In this document: positions 1 to 6,738 of the stretch, in pieces
How the letters are laid out: every line of letters starts with the position of its first letter
Numbering within the stretch: the stretch's first letter is position 1
Origin: Chloroflexota bacterium
GTDB lineage: Bacteria; Chloroflexota; Limnocylindria; Limnocylindrales; CSP1-4
DNA: 18,392 nucleotides
Assembly (NCBI GenBank): GCA_025935655.1
Contig: JAICUV010000040.1
Coordinates: 1-18,392, forward strand
Direction of reading: 5' to 3'
The notes under the pieces: generated by a model
The model's database searches: none
The model's input: the letters and a program-made list of their open reading frames with translations, nothing else
Told to the model about the DNA's origin: nothing
Made by a program: the position numbers and the translations under genes

Positions 1-650
1 AAGTCGGGGCCCTTGACGATCTTGCACAGGTCGTCGTTGGTGATCTCCGGGTTGTCGATGAGCGCGACGACGGCGTCCGAGACCTCGCCCAGGTGGTGCG
101 GCGGGATGTTCGTGGCCATGCCCACGGCGATGCCCGACGAGCCGTTGATCAGCAGGTTCGGCAGCTTCGCCGGGAGGACCGTCGGCTCCTTCTGGGTGCC
201 GTCGTAGTTGTCCGCGTAGTCGACGGTGTCCTTGTCGATGTCCGCGAGCATCTCGGAGGAGATCGCCGTGAGCCGCGCCTCCGTGTACCGCATCGCCGCC
301 GCGGAGTCGCCGTCGACGGAGCCGAAGTTGCCCTGCCCGTCGACCAGCGGATAGCGCATGGAGAAGTCCTGCGCGAGCCGCACCAGCGCGTCGTACAGCG
401 CGACGTCGCCGTGCGGGTGGTACTTGCCCATCACCTCGCCGACGATCGCCGCGCACTTCCGGTAGGAGCTCGTGTTGCTGAGCCCCATCTCCCCCATCGT
501 GTACAGGATCCGGCGATGGACGGGCTTGAGGCCGTCGCGCACGTCCGGCAGCGCCCGCGCGACGATGACGCTCATCGCGTAGTCGAGGTACGAGACGCGC
601 ATCTCGTCCTCGATGCGGATCGCGCGGATGTCGCCCAGGTTGTCGGTCAC
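1..650 (-). CDS. gyrA: DNA gyrase subunit A, N-terminal part (truncated by window edge)
   Basis: GyrA is the DNA breakage-reunion subunit of the gyrase A2B2 tetramer, which introduces negative supercoils. Only the first 216 codons lie in the window. Translation from the GTG at 650-648 gives a typical GyrA start (DEMRVSYLDYAMSVIVARAL), the YRKCAAIVGEVMGKYHPHGD segment of the winged-helix/QRDR region, and RYTEARL with catalytic Tyr at residue 122, the same number as in E. coli. A GGAGGA ribosome site at 666-661 sits 10 bases upstream of the start. Residue 83 (E. coli numbering) is Val, where E. coli has the quinolone-contacting Ser; residue 87 is Asp as usual. The gene follows the AlkD-like gene after 49 bases and is probably the last or a late gene of the parAB-gyrB operon. 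Identity is certain; whether the C-terminal pinwheel is normal cannot be seen. Confidence 0.97.
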   Translation of the reverse strand, partial: MTDNLGDIRAIRIEDEMRVSYLDYAMSVIVARALPDVRDGLKPVHRRILYTMGEMGLSNTSSYRKCAAIVGEVMGKYHPHGDVALYDALVRLAQDFSMRYPLVDGQGNFGSVDGDSAAAMRYTEARLTAISSEMLADIDKDTVDYADNYDGTQKEPTVLPAKLPNLLINGSSGIAVGMATNIPPHHLGEVSDAVVALIDNPEITNDDLCKIVKGPD

Positions 651-699
651 GAGGTCGCTCTCCTCCGGTCAGGCGGGTCGGGTGTCGGGGTGTCGGTCG

Positions 700-1692
700 T
701 CAGGGCCGGTCGACGACGCTGCGTTCTGCGGGCGGAACGTCGACGCCGAGGGCGATGAACGCGGCGGCCGTCTCGGCCGCGCGCGAGGTTGTCGGTGCGT
801 GGGGACGCTTGCGGATGCCGTCGACGGCGCGCCGGAGCTCGTCGGCGATCGGGACGGGCAGCTTCTCGAGGCTGTCGCGGACGACCCAGGCGCGGTGGCC
901 GTCGCCGGTCGCGGCCGCCGTGGCGGCCTCGGCACGGAGCGCGGCGACGGTCGCGGCCTGGTCGATGGCGCTCATCGAGCGGAGGGCCCAGGACAGGGAC
1001 TTCTGCACGTCCGGCTCCGCGTCGCCGATCAGGTCGCGGACCAGGGCGATCCCGCGGCGCGCGACGTCCGGGGTGCGGCCGGCGGCATGATCGGTGGTCG
1101 GGATCACCGCGATCGTGGACCCCACCAGGCGGCGCTCCCAGCGCGAGGGCGAGTAGACGAGCTGCTCCAGCTCGGCCCACCGGTACGTCTCGGCGAGGAT
1201 GCCGCGGGCCGTCACGTGGGCCAGGGAGTCCACGCTGATCCAGTTGTCGGCGCGTCCGGCAGCCGCGCGCACGAGCTGCCACGAGCGCTCCGGGTCCTCG
1301 CCGATCGTGCGCTCGAGCAGGCCGAATGCGATCCAGTGGAGCTCGAGCACGTCCGCACGCAGGAGATGGCCGGCGACGTCGAGCACGGTTGAGCTGCGGT
1401 CGTGGCGCAGCGCGGCCCGGAGGCCCTGCGTCGTCGCGTGGAGCAGCGGTTGACGGACGCCGAGGATCGGGCCGATCCCGGGCGCGACGCGATCCTGCCC
1501 CTCGAGGTAGGCCGGATCGGCCAGCCGCGCGAGGCCGGTGCGGAGCATCGTCACGAGCTCGGCCGGGTTGCCCACCAGCTCGCCGGCCTCCCGTCCGAGG
1601 GCCGTTGCCTCTGCCTTGTGGTCGGCGACGAAGACGCGTGCGAGCGTGGTCGTGTCGCTGACGGCGGGCGGGGTCGCGGTCGAGCCGTTCAC
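700..1692 (-). CDS. AlkD-like DNA alkylation repair protein (HEAT-like DNA glycosylase)
   Basis: This 330-residue protein is probably a DNA glycosylase of the AlkC/AlkD superfamily, which removes N3- and N7-alkylated purines using stacked HEAT-like helices. Family signatures visible are DNWISVD (Trp151 and Asp155, matching the Trp-x3-Asp pair of Bacillus cereus AlkD), RWERRL (Arg187/188, the catalytic-site Arg) and VQKSLSWALR (Trp235). The first ~100 residues and the Arg-rich tail are less conserved, and the protein is longer than the ~235-residue AlkD, so it could be a diverged subfamily. The start is GTG at 1692; its GTGA overlaps the stop of the upstream thioesterase by 4 bases, indicating translational coupling. 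It lies inside a gyrB-to-gyrA interval, an unexpected place for a repair enzyme. Substrate is inferred from family only. Confidence 0.78.
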   Translation of the reverse strand: MNGSTATPPAVSDTTTLARVFVADHKAEATALGREAGELVGNPAELVTMLRTGLARLADPAYLEGQDRVAPGIGPILGVRQPLLHATTQGLRAALRHDRSSTVLDVAGHLLRADVLELHWIAFGLLERTIGEDPERSWQLVRAAAGRADNWISVDSLAHVTARGILAETYRWAELEQLVYSPSRWERRLVGSTIAVIPTTDHAAGRTPDVARRGIALVRDLIGDAEPDVQKSLSWALRSMSAIDQAATVAALRAEAATAAATGDGHRAWVVRDSLEKLPVPIADELRRAVDGIRKRPHAPTTSRAAETAAAFIALGVDVPPAERSVVDRP

Positions 1693-2243
1693 CGCTCGGA
1701 ACCCGCGGTGGCAAGGTTGGCCACGCGCCCGGGCGTGGCGGCCGAGTCGGCCTCGAGGCGGAACCCGTAGCGCTCCTTGAGCTCCTGCTTGCGGGCCTCG
1801 GGTGCGCCGACGAACGTGGCCTCCGCCCGCGCCAGCTCCGTCCCATCGACTGCGTCCACGATCACGCCCTCGGCGTAGATCACGCGTCGCTTCGTCTCAC
1901 GGACGCGACCCTCGCCCCGGATCGGCCGGCCGATCGGGACCGGCCGCTTGAAGTCCACGTGCATCCGGGCGGTGACGCCCCAGACGTCGTGATCGACCAG
2001 CGCCCAGGCCATCACCTCGTCCAGGATCGTGCACACGATCCCACCGTGGGCGATGCCCTCCCAGCCCTCGAACCGGCTGTCCAGCTCGAGCTCGGTCCAG
2101 CAGCGATCGCCGCCGGCGTGCAGCTCGAGGTGCAGCCCGTGCACGTTGAGCGAGCCGCACGCGAAGCAGTTGTGCGGCTCGAGCACGATCCGGCTGCCGC
2201 CGATGCGCACGTCCTCCAGCGTCACGGCGCGGTCAGATGTCAA
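1689..2243 (-). CDS. PaaI-family hotdog-fold thioesterase
   Basis: This is a probable acyl-CoA thioesterase of the PaaI/4HBT family, 184 residues. It shows the hotdog core: CFACGSLNVHGLHL near residues 26-39, then GWEGIAHGGIVCTILDE at about 60-76, with the HGG turn and an acidic Asp75-Glu76 that would serve as catalytic carboxylate. HVDFKRPVPIGRPI at 95-108 follows as the second half of the fold. The Cys-x2-Cys near the N-terminus is common in this subgroup. The start is uncertain. TTG at 2243 overlaps the end of gyrB by 11 bases and has a weak AAGGTG site upstream; GTG at 2225, without overlap, is the alternative and would remove 6 residues. The C-terminal ~35 residues are a non-conserved tail. 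It is co-transcribed with gyrB and the AlkD-like gene. The substrate cannot be told from sequence. Confidence 0.82.
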   Translation of the reverse strand: MTSDRAVTLEDVRIGGSRIVLEPHNCFACGSLNVHGLHLELHAGGDRCWTELELDSRFEGWEGIAHGGIVCTILDEVMAWALVDHDVWGVTARMHVDFKRPVPIGRPIRGEGRVRETKRRVIYAEGVIVDAVDGTELARAEATFVGAPEARKQELKERYGFRLEADSAATPGRVANLATAGSER

Positions 2244-4206
2244 GGTTGCGCACCTTGCGAGCCTCGGTCTTGATGAAGTCCTTGCGCGGTTCCACGCGCT
2301 CGCCCATGAGCATCGTGAAGATGCTGTCGGCGACCGAGGCCTCCTCGACCTCGACCTGGAGCAGCGTCCGCGTCTCCGGGTTCATCGTCGTGTCCCACAG
2401 CTGGTCGGCGTTCATCTCGCCGAGGCCCTTGAACCGCTGGACGCTGACGTTCTTGGTCGTGAACTGCTTCACGACGCTGTCGAGCTCCTTCTCGCTCTTC
2501 GCGTACTTCGTGACCTTGCCGGTGGACACGCGGTACAGCGGCGGCTGGGCGATGTACAGGAAGCCGGAGTCGATGACCTCGGGCATGTGGCGGTAGAAGA
2601 ACGTGAGCAGGAGGGTCCTGATGTGGGCCCCGTCCACGTCCGCGTCGGTCATGATGATGATCCGGTGATAGCGCAGCTTCGCGATGTCGAAGCTGTCCCC
2701 GATGCCGCCGCCGAGGGCGATGATCAGCGGCTTGACGTTCTCGGAGCTGAGGATCTTGTCGAGCCGCGCCTTCTCGACGTTGAGCAGCTTGCCTCGCAGC
2801 GGGAGGATCGCCTGGAAGCGGCGATCGCGGCCCTGCTTCGCGGAGCCGCCCGCCGAGTCGCCCTCGACGATGTAGAGCTCGCTCTTCGCGGGGTCCCGCT
2901 CCTGGCAGTCGGCCAGCTTGCCCGGGAGCGACATCCCGTCCAGGGCGCCCTTGCGGATGACGAGATCGCGTGCCTTGCGCGCCGCGTCGCGAGCCCGGGC
3001 GGACATGAGGCACTTCTCGATGATCCGCCGGCCGTCTGCCGGGTTCTCCTCGAGGTGCTGCGCGATCGCGTCCGCCAGGGCGGCCTCGACCTGTCCCGCG
3101 ACCTCCGCGTTGCCCAGCTTGGCCTTGGTCTGGCCCTCGAACTGGGGATCGGTGAGCTTGACGCTGACGACGGCGGTGAGGCCCTCGCGGACGTCCTCGC
3201 CCGAGAGATTGCCGTCCGCGTCCTTGAGCACGCCGGCCTTCTTCGCCCAGTCGTTGAGCGAGCGGGTGAGCGCGCGCCGGAAGCCCGTGATGTGCGTGCC
3301 GCCATCGACCGTGTTGATGTTGTTCGCGAACGCGAGGACGTTCTCCGCGTAGGAGTCGTTGTACTGGAGGGCGACCTCGATGGAGGTCGAGCCGTCGCGG
3401 CGCTCGCAGTAGATGGGCCGGCTGTGGAGCGTCTCCTTGTTCCGGTTGAGGTGCCGGACGAACGAGACGAGGCCACCCTCGAAGTAGAACGATCGCTCGC
3501 GGTCGACCCGCTCGTCCTTGAGCGTGATCCAGACGCCCTTCGTGAGGTACGCCGACTCGCGCAGCCGCTGGGAGATGGTGTCGAACGAGAACTCGGTGCT
3601 CTCGAACATCTCGGCGTCTGGCTCGAAGATCGTCCTGGTGCCGCGCCGGTGGCCCTGGGGCCCCACCTTCTCGACCTTCGTGGTCGGCTTGCCGCGGACG
3701 TACTCCTGGGCCCAGACGCCCCCATCCCGGGACGACTCGACGCGCAGCCAGGACGACAGCGCGTTGACGACGGAGATGCCGACGCCGTGGAGGCCGCCCG
3801 ACACCTTGTAGCCGCCGCCGCCGAACTTGCCGCCCGCGTGGAGCACCGTGTGCACGACCTCGAGGGCGTCCTTGCCGGTGGCGTGCCGCCCGACGGGAAC
3901 GCCGCGGCCGTCGTCCTGGACGGTCATCCTGCCGTCAGCGTGGATGGTCACCAGGACCGTCGTCGCGTGACCGGCCATCGCCTCGTCGATGGAGTTGTCG
4001 ACGACCTCCCACACGAGGTGGTGGAGGCCGCGGACATCCGTCGACCCGATGTACATGCCCGGCCGTCGACGGACCGCCTCCAGGCCCTCGAGGACCTGGA
4101 TGTTGGCCGCGCCGTACTCGCTTCCCGCGGCCGCCTTGGCCTTGCGGCCCGTGGCGGGGCGGGCGGTCGTCTCCGCCGCTGCCTCTCGATCCCCGACGTC
4201 CGTCAC
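2233..4206 (-). CDS. gyrB: DNA gyrase subunit B
   Basis: GyrB is the ATPase subunit of gyrase. The 657-residue product has the GHKL ATPase domain: catalytic Glu67 and Mg-ligand Asn71 in VWEVVDNSIDEA, DDGRGVPVG at 98-106, and GGLHGVG at 137-143. A transducer domain follows, then the TOPRIM domain with EGDSAGGSAKQGRDR at 448-462 and the acidic DADVDG at 521-526. The C-terminal KGLGEMNADQLWDTTMNPE ends in the short tail of a ~650-residue GyrB, without the 160-residue insert of E. coli. The start chosen is GTG at 4206, which forms a GTGA overlap with the parB stop and has GGAGGAA at 4217-4211. The open frame runs further upstream, but those residues are Arg/Pro-rich shadow sequence inside parB and parA. 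A ~30-residue Ala/Lys-rich leader precedes the conserved YGAANIQVLEGLEAVRRRPGM block (starting at residue 31). DNA gyrase rather than topoisomerase IV is inferred from the gyrA partner. Confidence 0.97.
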   Translation of the reverse strand: MTDVGDREAAAETTARPATGRKAKAAAGSEYGAANIQVLEGLEAVRRRPGMYIGSTDVRGLHHLVWEVVDNSIDEAMAGHATTVLVTIHADGRMTVQDDGRGVPVGRHATGKDALEVVHTVLHAGGKFGGGGYKVSGGLHGVGISVVNALSSWLRVESSRDGGVWAQEYVRGKPTTKVEKVGPQGHRRGTRTIFEPDAEMFESTEFSFDTISQRLRESAYLTKGVWITLKDERVDRERSFYFEGGLVSFVRHLNRNKETLHSRPIYCERRDGSTSIEVALQYNDSYAENVLAFANNINTVDGGTHITGFRRALTRSLNDWAKKAGVLKDADGNLSGEDVREGLTAVVSVKLTDPQFEGQTKAKLGNAEVAGQVEAALADAIAQHLEENPADGRRIIEKCLMSARARDAARKARDLVIRKGALDGMSLPGKLADCQERDPAKSELYIVEGDSAGGSAKQGRDRRFQAILPLRGKLLNVEKARLDKILSSENVKPLIIALGGGIGDSFDIAKLRYHRIIIMTDADVDGAHIRTLLLTFFYRHMPEVIDSGFLYIAQPPLYRVSTGKVTKYAKSEKELDSVVKQFTTKNVSVQRFKGLGEMNADQLWDTTMNPETRTLLQVEVEEASVADSIFTMLMGERVEPRKDFIKTEARKVRNLDI

Positions 4207-5075
4207 GCAGTTCCTCCGATCAGGCGCTCGTAGAGCCGTCCGAGCTCCTCGTCGCTGTAGTACTCGATCACGATCTTCCCGCCCTTGCGCGAGCGGCTGA
4301 GGCTCACCTTGGTGCCGAGCCGCTGGCGGAGGTCCTCCTCCACGCGTTCGAGGTCCGGGTCGAGGCGGGGTGCCGCCGCCTGGGGTGCCTCGCGTGCCGC
4401 GCGGGGTTCGCGGAGCCGGCGGACCAGCTCCTCCGTCTGGCGGACCGACAGACCCTGGCCCAGGACGGTCGGGAGCACGTGGGCCTGGCCGTCGACCGGC
4501 AGGCCACCGAGCGCTCGGCCGTGCCCCTCGGTGAGCCGCCCGTCCGCGATCGCCGCCTGGACGTCGGCGTGGAGGTCCAGGAGCCGCAGCGTGTTGGCCA
4601 CGCTCGCCCGCGACTTGCCGACGCGCCCGGCGACGCCTTCCTGGGTGAGGCCGAACTCGTCGATCAGCTGGCGGTAGGCCGTTGCCTCGTCGATGGGGTC
4701 GAGATCCGCCCGCTGGACGTTCTCGACGAGCGCCACCTCGAGCTGGTCGCGGTCGGCGAGCTGCCGGACGAGCGCCGGGATGCGCTCGAGCCCGGCGAGT
4801 CGCGCGGCCCGGACACGTCGCTCGCCCGCGACGAGCTGGTAGCCCTGGAGGGTCTCGGTGACAAGCACCGGCTGGAGCACGCCGTGCTCCCGGATGCTTG
4901 CCGCGAGCTCCTGGAGGCCGTCGTCGTCCATGTGCCGACGCGGCTGGTACGGGTTGGGCGTGACCCGAGCCAGCGCGACCTCCACGACGGCGGCCGGGTT
5001 CGTATGCCGCTGCGGGATCAGCGACGCAAGGCCGCGTCCGAGCGCCGACCCGCTGCGGTCGGCATTGACCGTCAC
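4203..5075 (-). CDS. parB: Chromosome partitioning protein ParB (parS-binding CTPase)
   Basis: ParB loads at parS, spreads as a CTP-dependent clamp and recruits SMC and ParA. The 290-residue protein starts with ALGRGLASLIP, the usual ParA-interacting N-terminal motif. The ParB/Srx CTPase domain follows with NPYQPRR (41-47), the GERR nucleotide motif (84-87) and ENVQRADLDPIDEA (118-131). The helix-turn-helix that reads parS lies around 142-166 (GLTQEGVAGRVGKSRASVANTLRL in part), followed by LTEGHGRAL and a C-terminal dimerisation segment ending EYYSDEELGRLYERL. The start is GTG at 5075, overlapping the parA stop as GTGA; a GGGAG ribosome site lies 8 bases upstream within parA. The gene ends by the same kind of GTGA overlap into gyrB. 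Two perfect parS sites lie in the intergenic region just beyond parA, consistent with function. Confidence 0.96.
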   Translation of the reverse strand: MTVNADRSGSALGRGLASLIPQRHTNPAAVVEVALARVTPNPYQPRRHMDDDGLQELAASIREHGVLQPVLVTETLQGYQLVAGERRVRAARLAGLERIPALVRQLADRDQLEVALVENVQRADLDPIDEATAYRQLIDEFGLTQEGVAGRVGKSRASVANTLRLLDLHADVQAAIADGRLTEGHGRALGGLPVDGQAHVLPTVLGQGLSVRQTEELVRRLREPRAAREAPQAAAPRLDPDLERVEEDLRQRLGTKVSLSRSRKGGKIVIEYYSDEELGRLYERLIGGTA

Positions 5076-5887
5076 GAGGCCGCTCCCGCGAGCGTGGCAT
5101 GACCGCCGCCCTTGCTGGACGTCCGGCCACGACGGGCGCGGAACTCCGCGGCAAGCCGCGCGTAGGCCTCCGCGCCCTTCGACTCGGGCCGGTAGAGGGC
5201 GATGGGCAGCCCGTGGCTCGGCGCCTCGGAGAGCCGCACGCTGCGGGGCACGATCGTCTGGAAGACGGCGTCGCGGAGATGGCGGCGAACCTCCGCTGCC
5301 ACCTCGCCCGACAGGTTGGTCCGGCCGTCGTACATGGTGAGGATCACGCCCGCGATCTCGAGCTCCGGGTTCAGGTGGTCCCGGACGAGGTTCACCGTCG
5401 CGATCAGCTGGGTGAGGCCCTCGAGCGCGTAGTACTCGCACTGGATCGGGATCAGCACGGCGTCGGCGCCGGTGAGCGCGTTCACGGTCAGCAGGCCGAG
5501 CGAGGGGGGACAGTCCACGAAGATCCAGTCCCAGGCGTCGGCTTCCGCCCGGATCGCCCGGGCGAGGCGCCGTTCGCGCCCGTCGACGCCTGCCAGCTCG
5601 ACCTCGGCGCCCGCGAGCGCGATGGCAGAGGGCACGAGCCGCAGCCCCTCAACCGGCGTCTCGACGTGGAGCGCGGACAGGGGGGCATCGGCGATGAGGG
5701 CGTCATAGGTCGAGCCGTCGAGCGAGGTCCGGTCGACGCCGAAGCCGCTCGTGGCATTGCCCTGGGGATCGAGGTCGATGACGAGGACGCGGTCTCCGAG
5801 AAGCGCCAGATAGGTTGCGAGATTGACCACGGTCGTGGTCTTCCCGACGCCGCCCTTCTGATTGCTGCAGGCGATCGTCTGGCCCAC
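5072..5887 (-). CDS. parA: Chromosome partitioning ATPase ParA (Soj)
   Basis: ParA is a deviant-Walker ATPase that binds DNA non-specifically as an ATP dimer and moves ParB-parS complexes. The 271-residue product has deviant Walker A KGGVGKTT at 11-18, with the signature first Lys. Walker A' follows as DLDPQGNATSG (38-48) and Walker B as FVDCPPS with Asp126. No N-terminal HTH precedes the ATPase, so this is the chromosomal Soj/type Ib-like form. The start is GTG at 5887 with GGGAGG about 5 bases upstream. It is the first gene of the minus-strand operon and is followed by parB with a 4-base GTGA overlap. A TGCTAGAAT extended -10 about 36 bases upstream is the likely promoter. The C-terminal ~20 residues are a Lys/Gly-rich tail. 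Confidence 0.97.
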   Translation of the reverse strand: MGQTIACSNQKGGVGKTTTVVNLATYLALLGDRVLVIDLDPQGNATSGFGVDRTSLDGSTYDALIADAPLSALHVETPVEGLRLVPSAIALAGAEVELAGVDGRERRLARAIRAEADAWDWIFVDCPPSLGLLTVNALTGADAVLIPIQCEYYALEGLTQLIATVNLVRDHLNPELEIAGVILTMYDGRTNLSGEVAAEVRRHLRDAVFQTIVPRSVRLSEAPSHGLPIALYRPESKGAEAYARLAAEFRARRGRTSSKGGGHATLAGAAS

Positions 5888-5922
5888 TCAGCCTCCCGTC
5901 CCAATGGTGTTCATGTACCTGA

Positions 5923-5931
5923 ATTCTAGCA
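5923..5931 (-). promoter_or_regulatory. Extended -10 promoter for parA operon
   Basis: Read on the minus strand this is TGCTAGAAT: the TGn extension plus hexamer TAGAAT (5 of 6 to TATAAT). The predicted start, near 5916, leaves a leader of about 29 bases including the GGGAGG ribosome site of parA. No good -35 lies at the right distance, which is acceptable for an extended -10 promoter. It is the only AT-leaning stretch upstream of parA. Confidence 0.5.
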
Positions 5932-6015
5932 TCCGGGCCCCCGATCCCGGCCGTTCCGGGCGGTTCGGACAATGATCGCAGCGGCGACTTATCGGCCACT
6001 CACCGCGCCGTTGGC

Positions 6016-6031
6016 TGTTTCACGTGAAACA
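6016..6031. promoter_or_regulatory. parS site 1 (ParB binding)
   Basis: The 16-mer TGTTTCACGTGAAACA is a perfect inverted repeat and an exact match to the widely conserved parS consensus. It lies 128 bases upstream of the parA start, as expected for a parABS locus. Confidence 0.95.
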
Positions 6032-6060
6032 GTCCCCGCACCGGCGTCACCCGCGCTGGG

Positions 6061-6076
6061 TGTTTCACGTGAAACA
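6061..6076. promoter_or_regulatory. parS site 2 (ParB binding)
   Basis: This is a second exact copy of TGTTTCACGTGAAACA, starting 45 bases after the first. The 29 bases between the copies are not repeated, so the pair is not a larger tandem duplication. It lies about 46 bases upstream of the -35 proposed for the mreD operon, so ParB spreading could affect that promoter. Confidence 0.95.
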
Positions 6077-6121
6077 TCGCCTCGACCCCGTCCGACAACC
6101 CGGCGTAGGCCGATCTGCCGA

Positions 6122-6150
6122 TTGCCCGGCCCCCAAGCCCGTGGGATACT
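6122..6150 (+). promoter_or_regulatory. Candidate promoter for the mreD-mrdA-rodA operon
   Basis: A -35-like TTGCCC at 6122-6127 is separated by 17 bases from GATACT at 6145-6150, which also carries a TGG extension at 6142-6144. The predicted start near 6157 gives an 80-base leader before mreD. The match is fair rather than strong. Confidence 0.45.
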
Positions 6151-6237
6151 TCGGACCGAGCGTGCTGTCACTCCGTCGTCGCGGCCGCCCCCGTCCTTGT
6201 CCGCCCGTCGGCTCGCCAGCCGGGGACCAAACGCCAC

Positions 6238-6738
6238 ATGCACTTGATCATCGCCGCGGCCCTCGCCGTGGTGGCTGCGCTCGCTGAGTTCACCGTTGTC
6301 CCATATCTGAAGATCGGGCAGGCCGTCCCGCACCCGGTCCTGGTGTTCGGCGTCATCTGGACCATCACCGGTGGTCTCGAAGCCGGGCTCACGTGGGCAT
6401 TCGTCGGCGGCCTTGCGCTCGACATCCTTGGCCAGCGACCGCTCGGCTCCTCCGCCTTCTCGCTCCTGGTCGCCATCGGCGTCGCTTCGCTGGTCGGCGG
6501 CTTCCTGGGCAGGGTGCGGATCGCCGCCCCTGTCATCGCCACCGCCATCGCGAGCGTCGTGTACTCCATGCTCCTGCTGCTCTCGACCACGGCCCTGTCG
6601 ACCGCGCCGATCACCGACGCCGCACTCGCAGCCGTGATCCCGTCCGCGGTGTACGACACGATCCTCGCTGCCATCTTCGGGCCGCTCGCGGTCGCCGTGG
6701 TCGCGCGGCACAGGGAGTCGGAGCGAGTCGACTGGTGA
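6238..6738 (+). CDS. mreD: Rod shape-determining protein MreD
   Basis: MreD is a small inner-membrane subunit of the elongasome that works with MreC, PBP2 and RodA in lateral wall synthesis. The 166-residue product is almost wholly hydrophobic, with about five transmembrane segments, a short N-terminal helix starting at the Met and a basic C-terminus (RHRESERVDW). The segment PHPVLVFGVIWTITGG followed by GLTWAFVGGLALDIL matches the MreD core, where an Asp sits after the second or third helix. The start ATG at 6238 has only a weak upstream purine stretch. The last four bases GTGA are shared with the mrdA start, as is usual for mreD-mrdA pairs. No mreB or mreC precedes it; the upstream neighbour is divergent parA. 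MreD is poorly conserved in sequence, so the call rests partly on context. Confidence 0.85.
   Translation: MHLIIAAALAVVAALAEFTVVPYLKIGQAVPHPVLVFGVIWTITGGLEAGLTWAFVGGLALDILGQRPLGSSAFSLLVAIGVASLVGGFLGRVRIAAPVIATAIASVVYSMLLLLSTTALSTAPITDAALAAVIPSAVYDTILAAIFGPLAVAVVARHRESERVDW

Larger units (their letters stand above)
5888..6237 (+). other. Divergent intergenic region between parA and mreD
   Basis: This 350-base gap holds no convincing gene. It contains two perfect parS palindromes, one candidate extended -10 firing toward parA and one candidate promoter firing toward mreD. No clear DnaA boxes (TTATCCACA-like) were found, so there is no direct evidence for a replication origin here, although parAB and gyrBA genes often lie close to oriC. 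Confidence 0.7.

Noticed and set aside
2029..4233. Long plus-strand open frame (734 codons) across gyrB
   Set aside because: It is antisense to a fully conserved gyrB; its translation is rich in Arg, Val, Leu, Asp and Glu with no recognisable domain, as expected from mirror reading of GC-rich codons.
4207..5154. Upstream extension of the gyrB frame
   Set aside because: The extra residues are Arg/Pro/Gly-rich and lie inside parB and the end of parA; the GTG at 4206 has a good ribosome site and overlap.
5888..6237. Possible oriC
   Set aside because: parS and gyrase genes suggest origin proximity, but I found no DnaA box cluster and no AT-rich unwinding element.
5972..6247. Small plus-strand open frame over the two parS sites
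   Set aside because: It translates the parS palindromes (SRETV/SRETS repeats), has no ribosome site, and runs into the mreD start.
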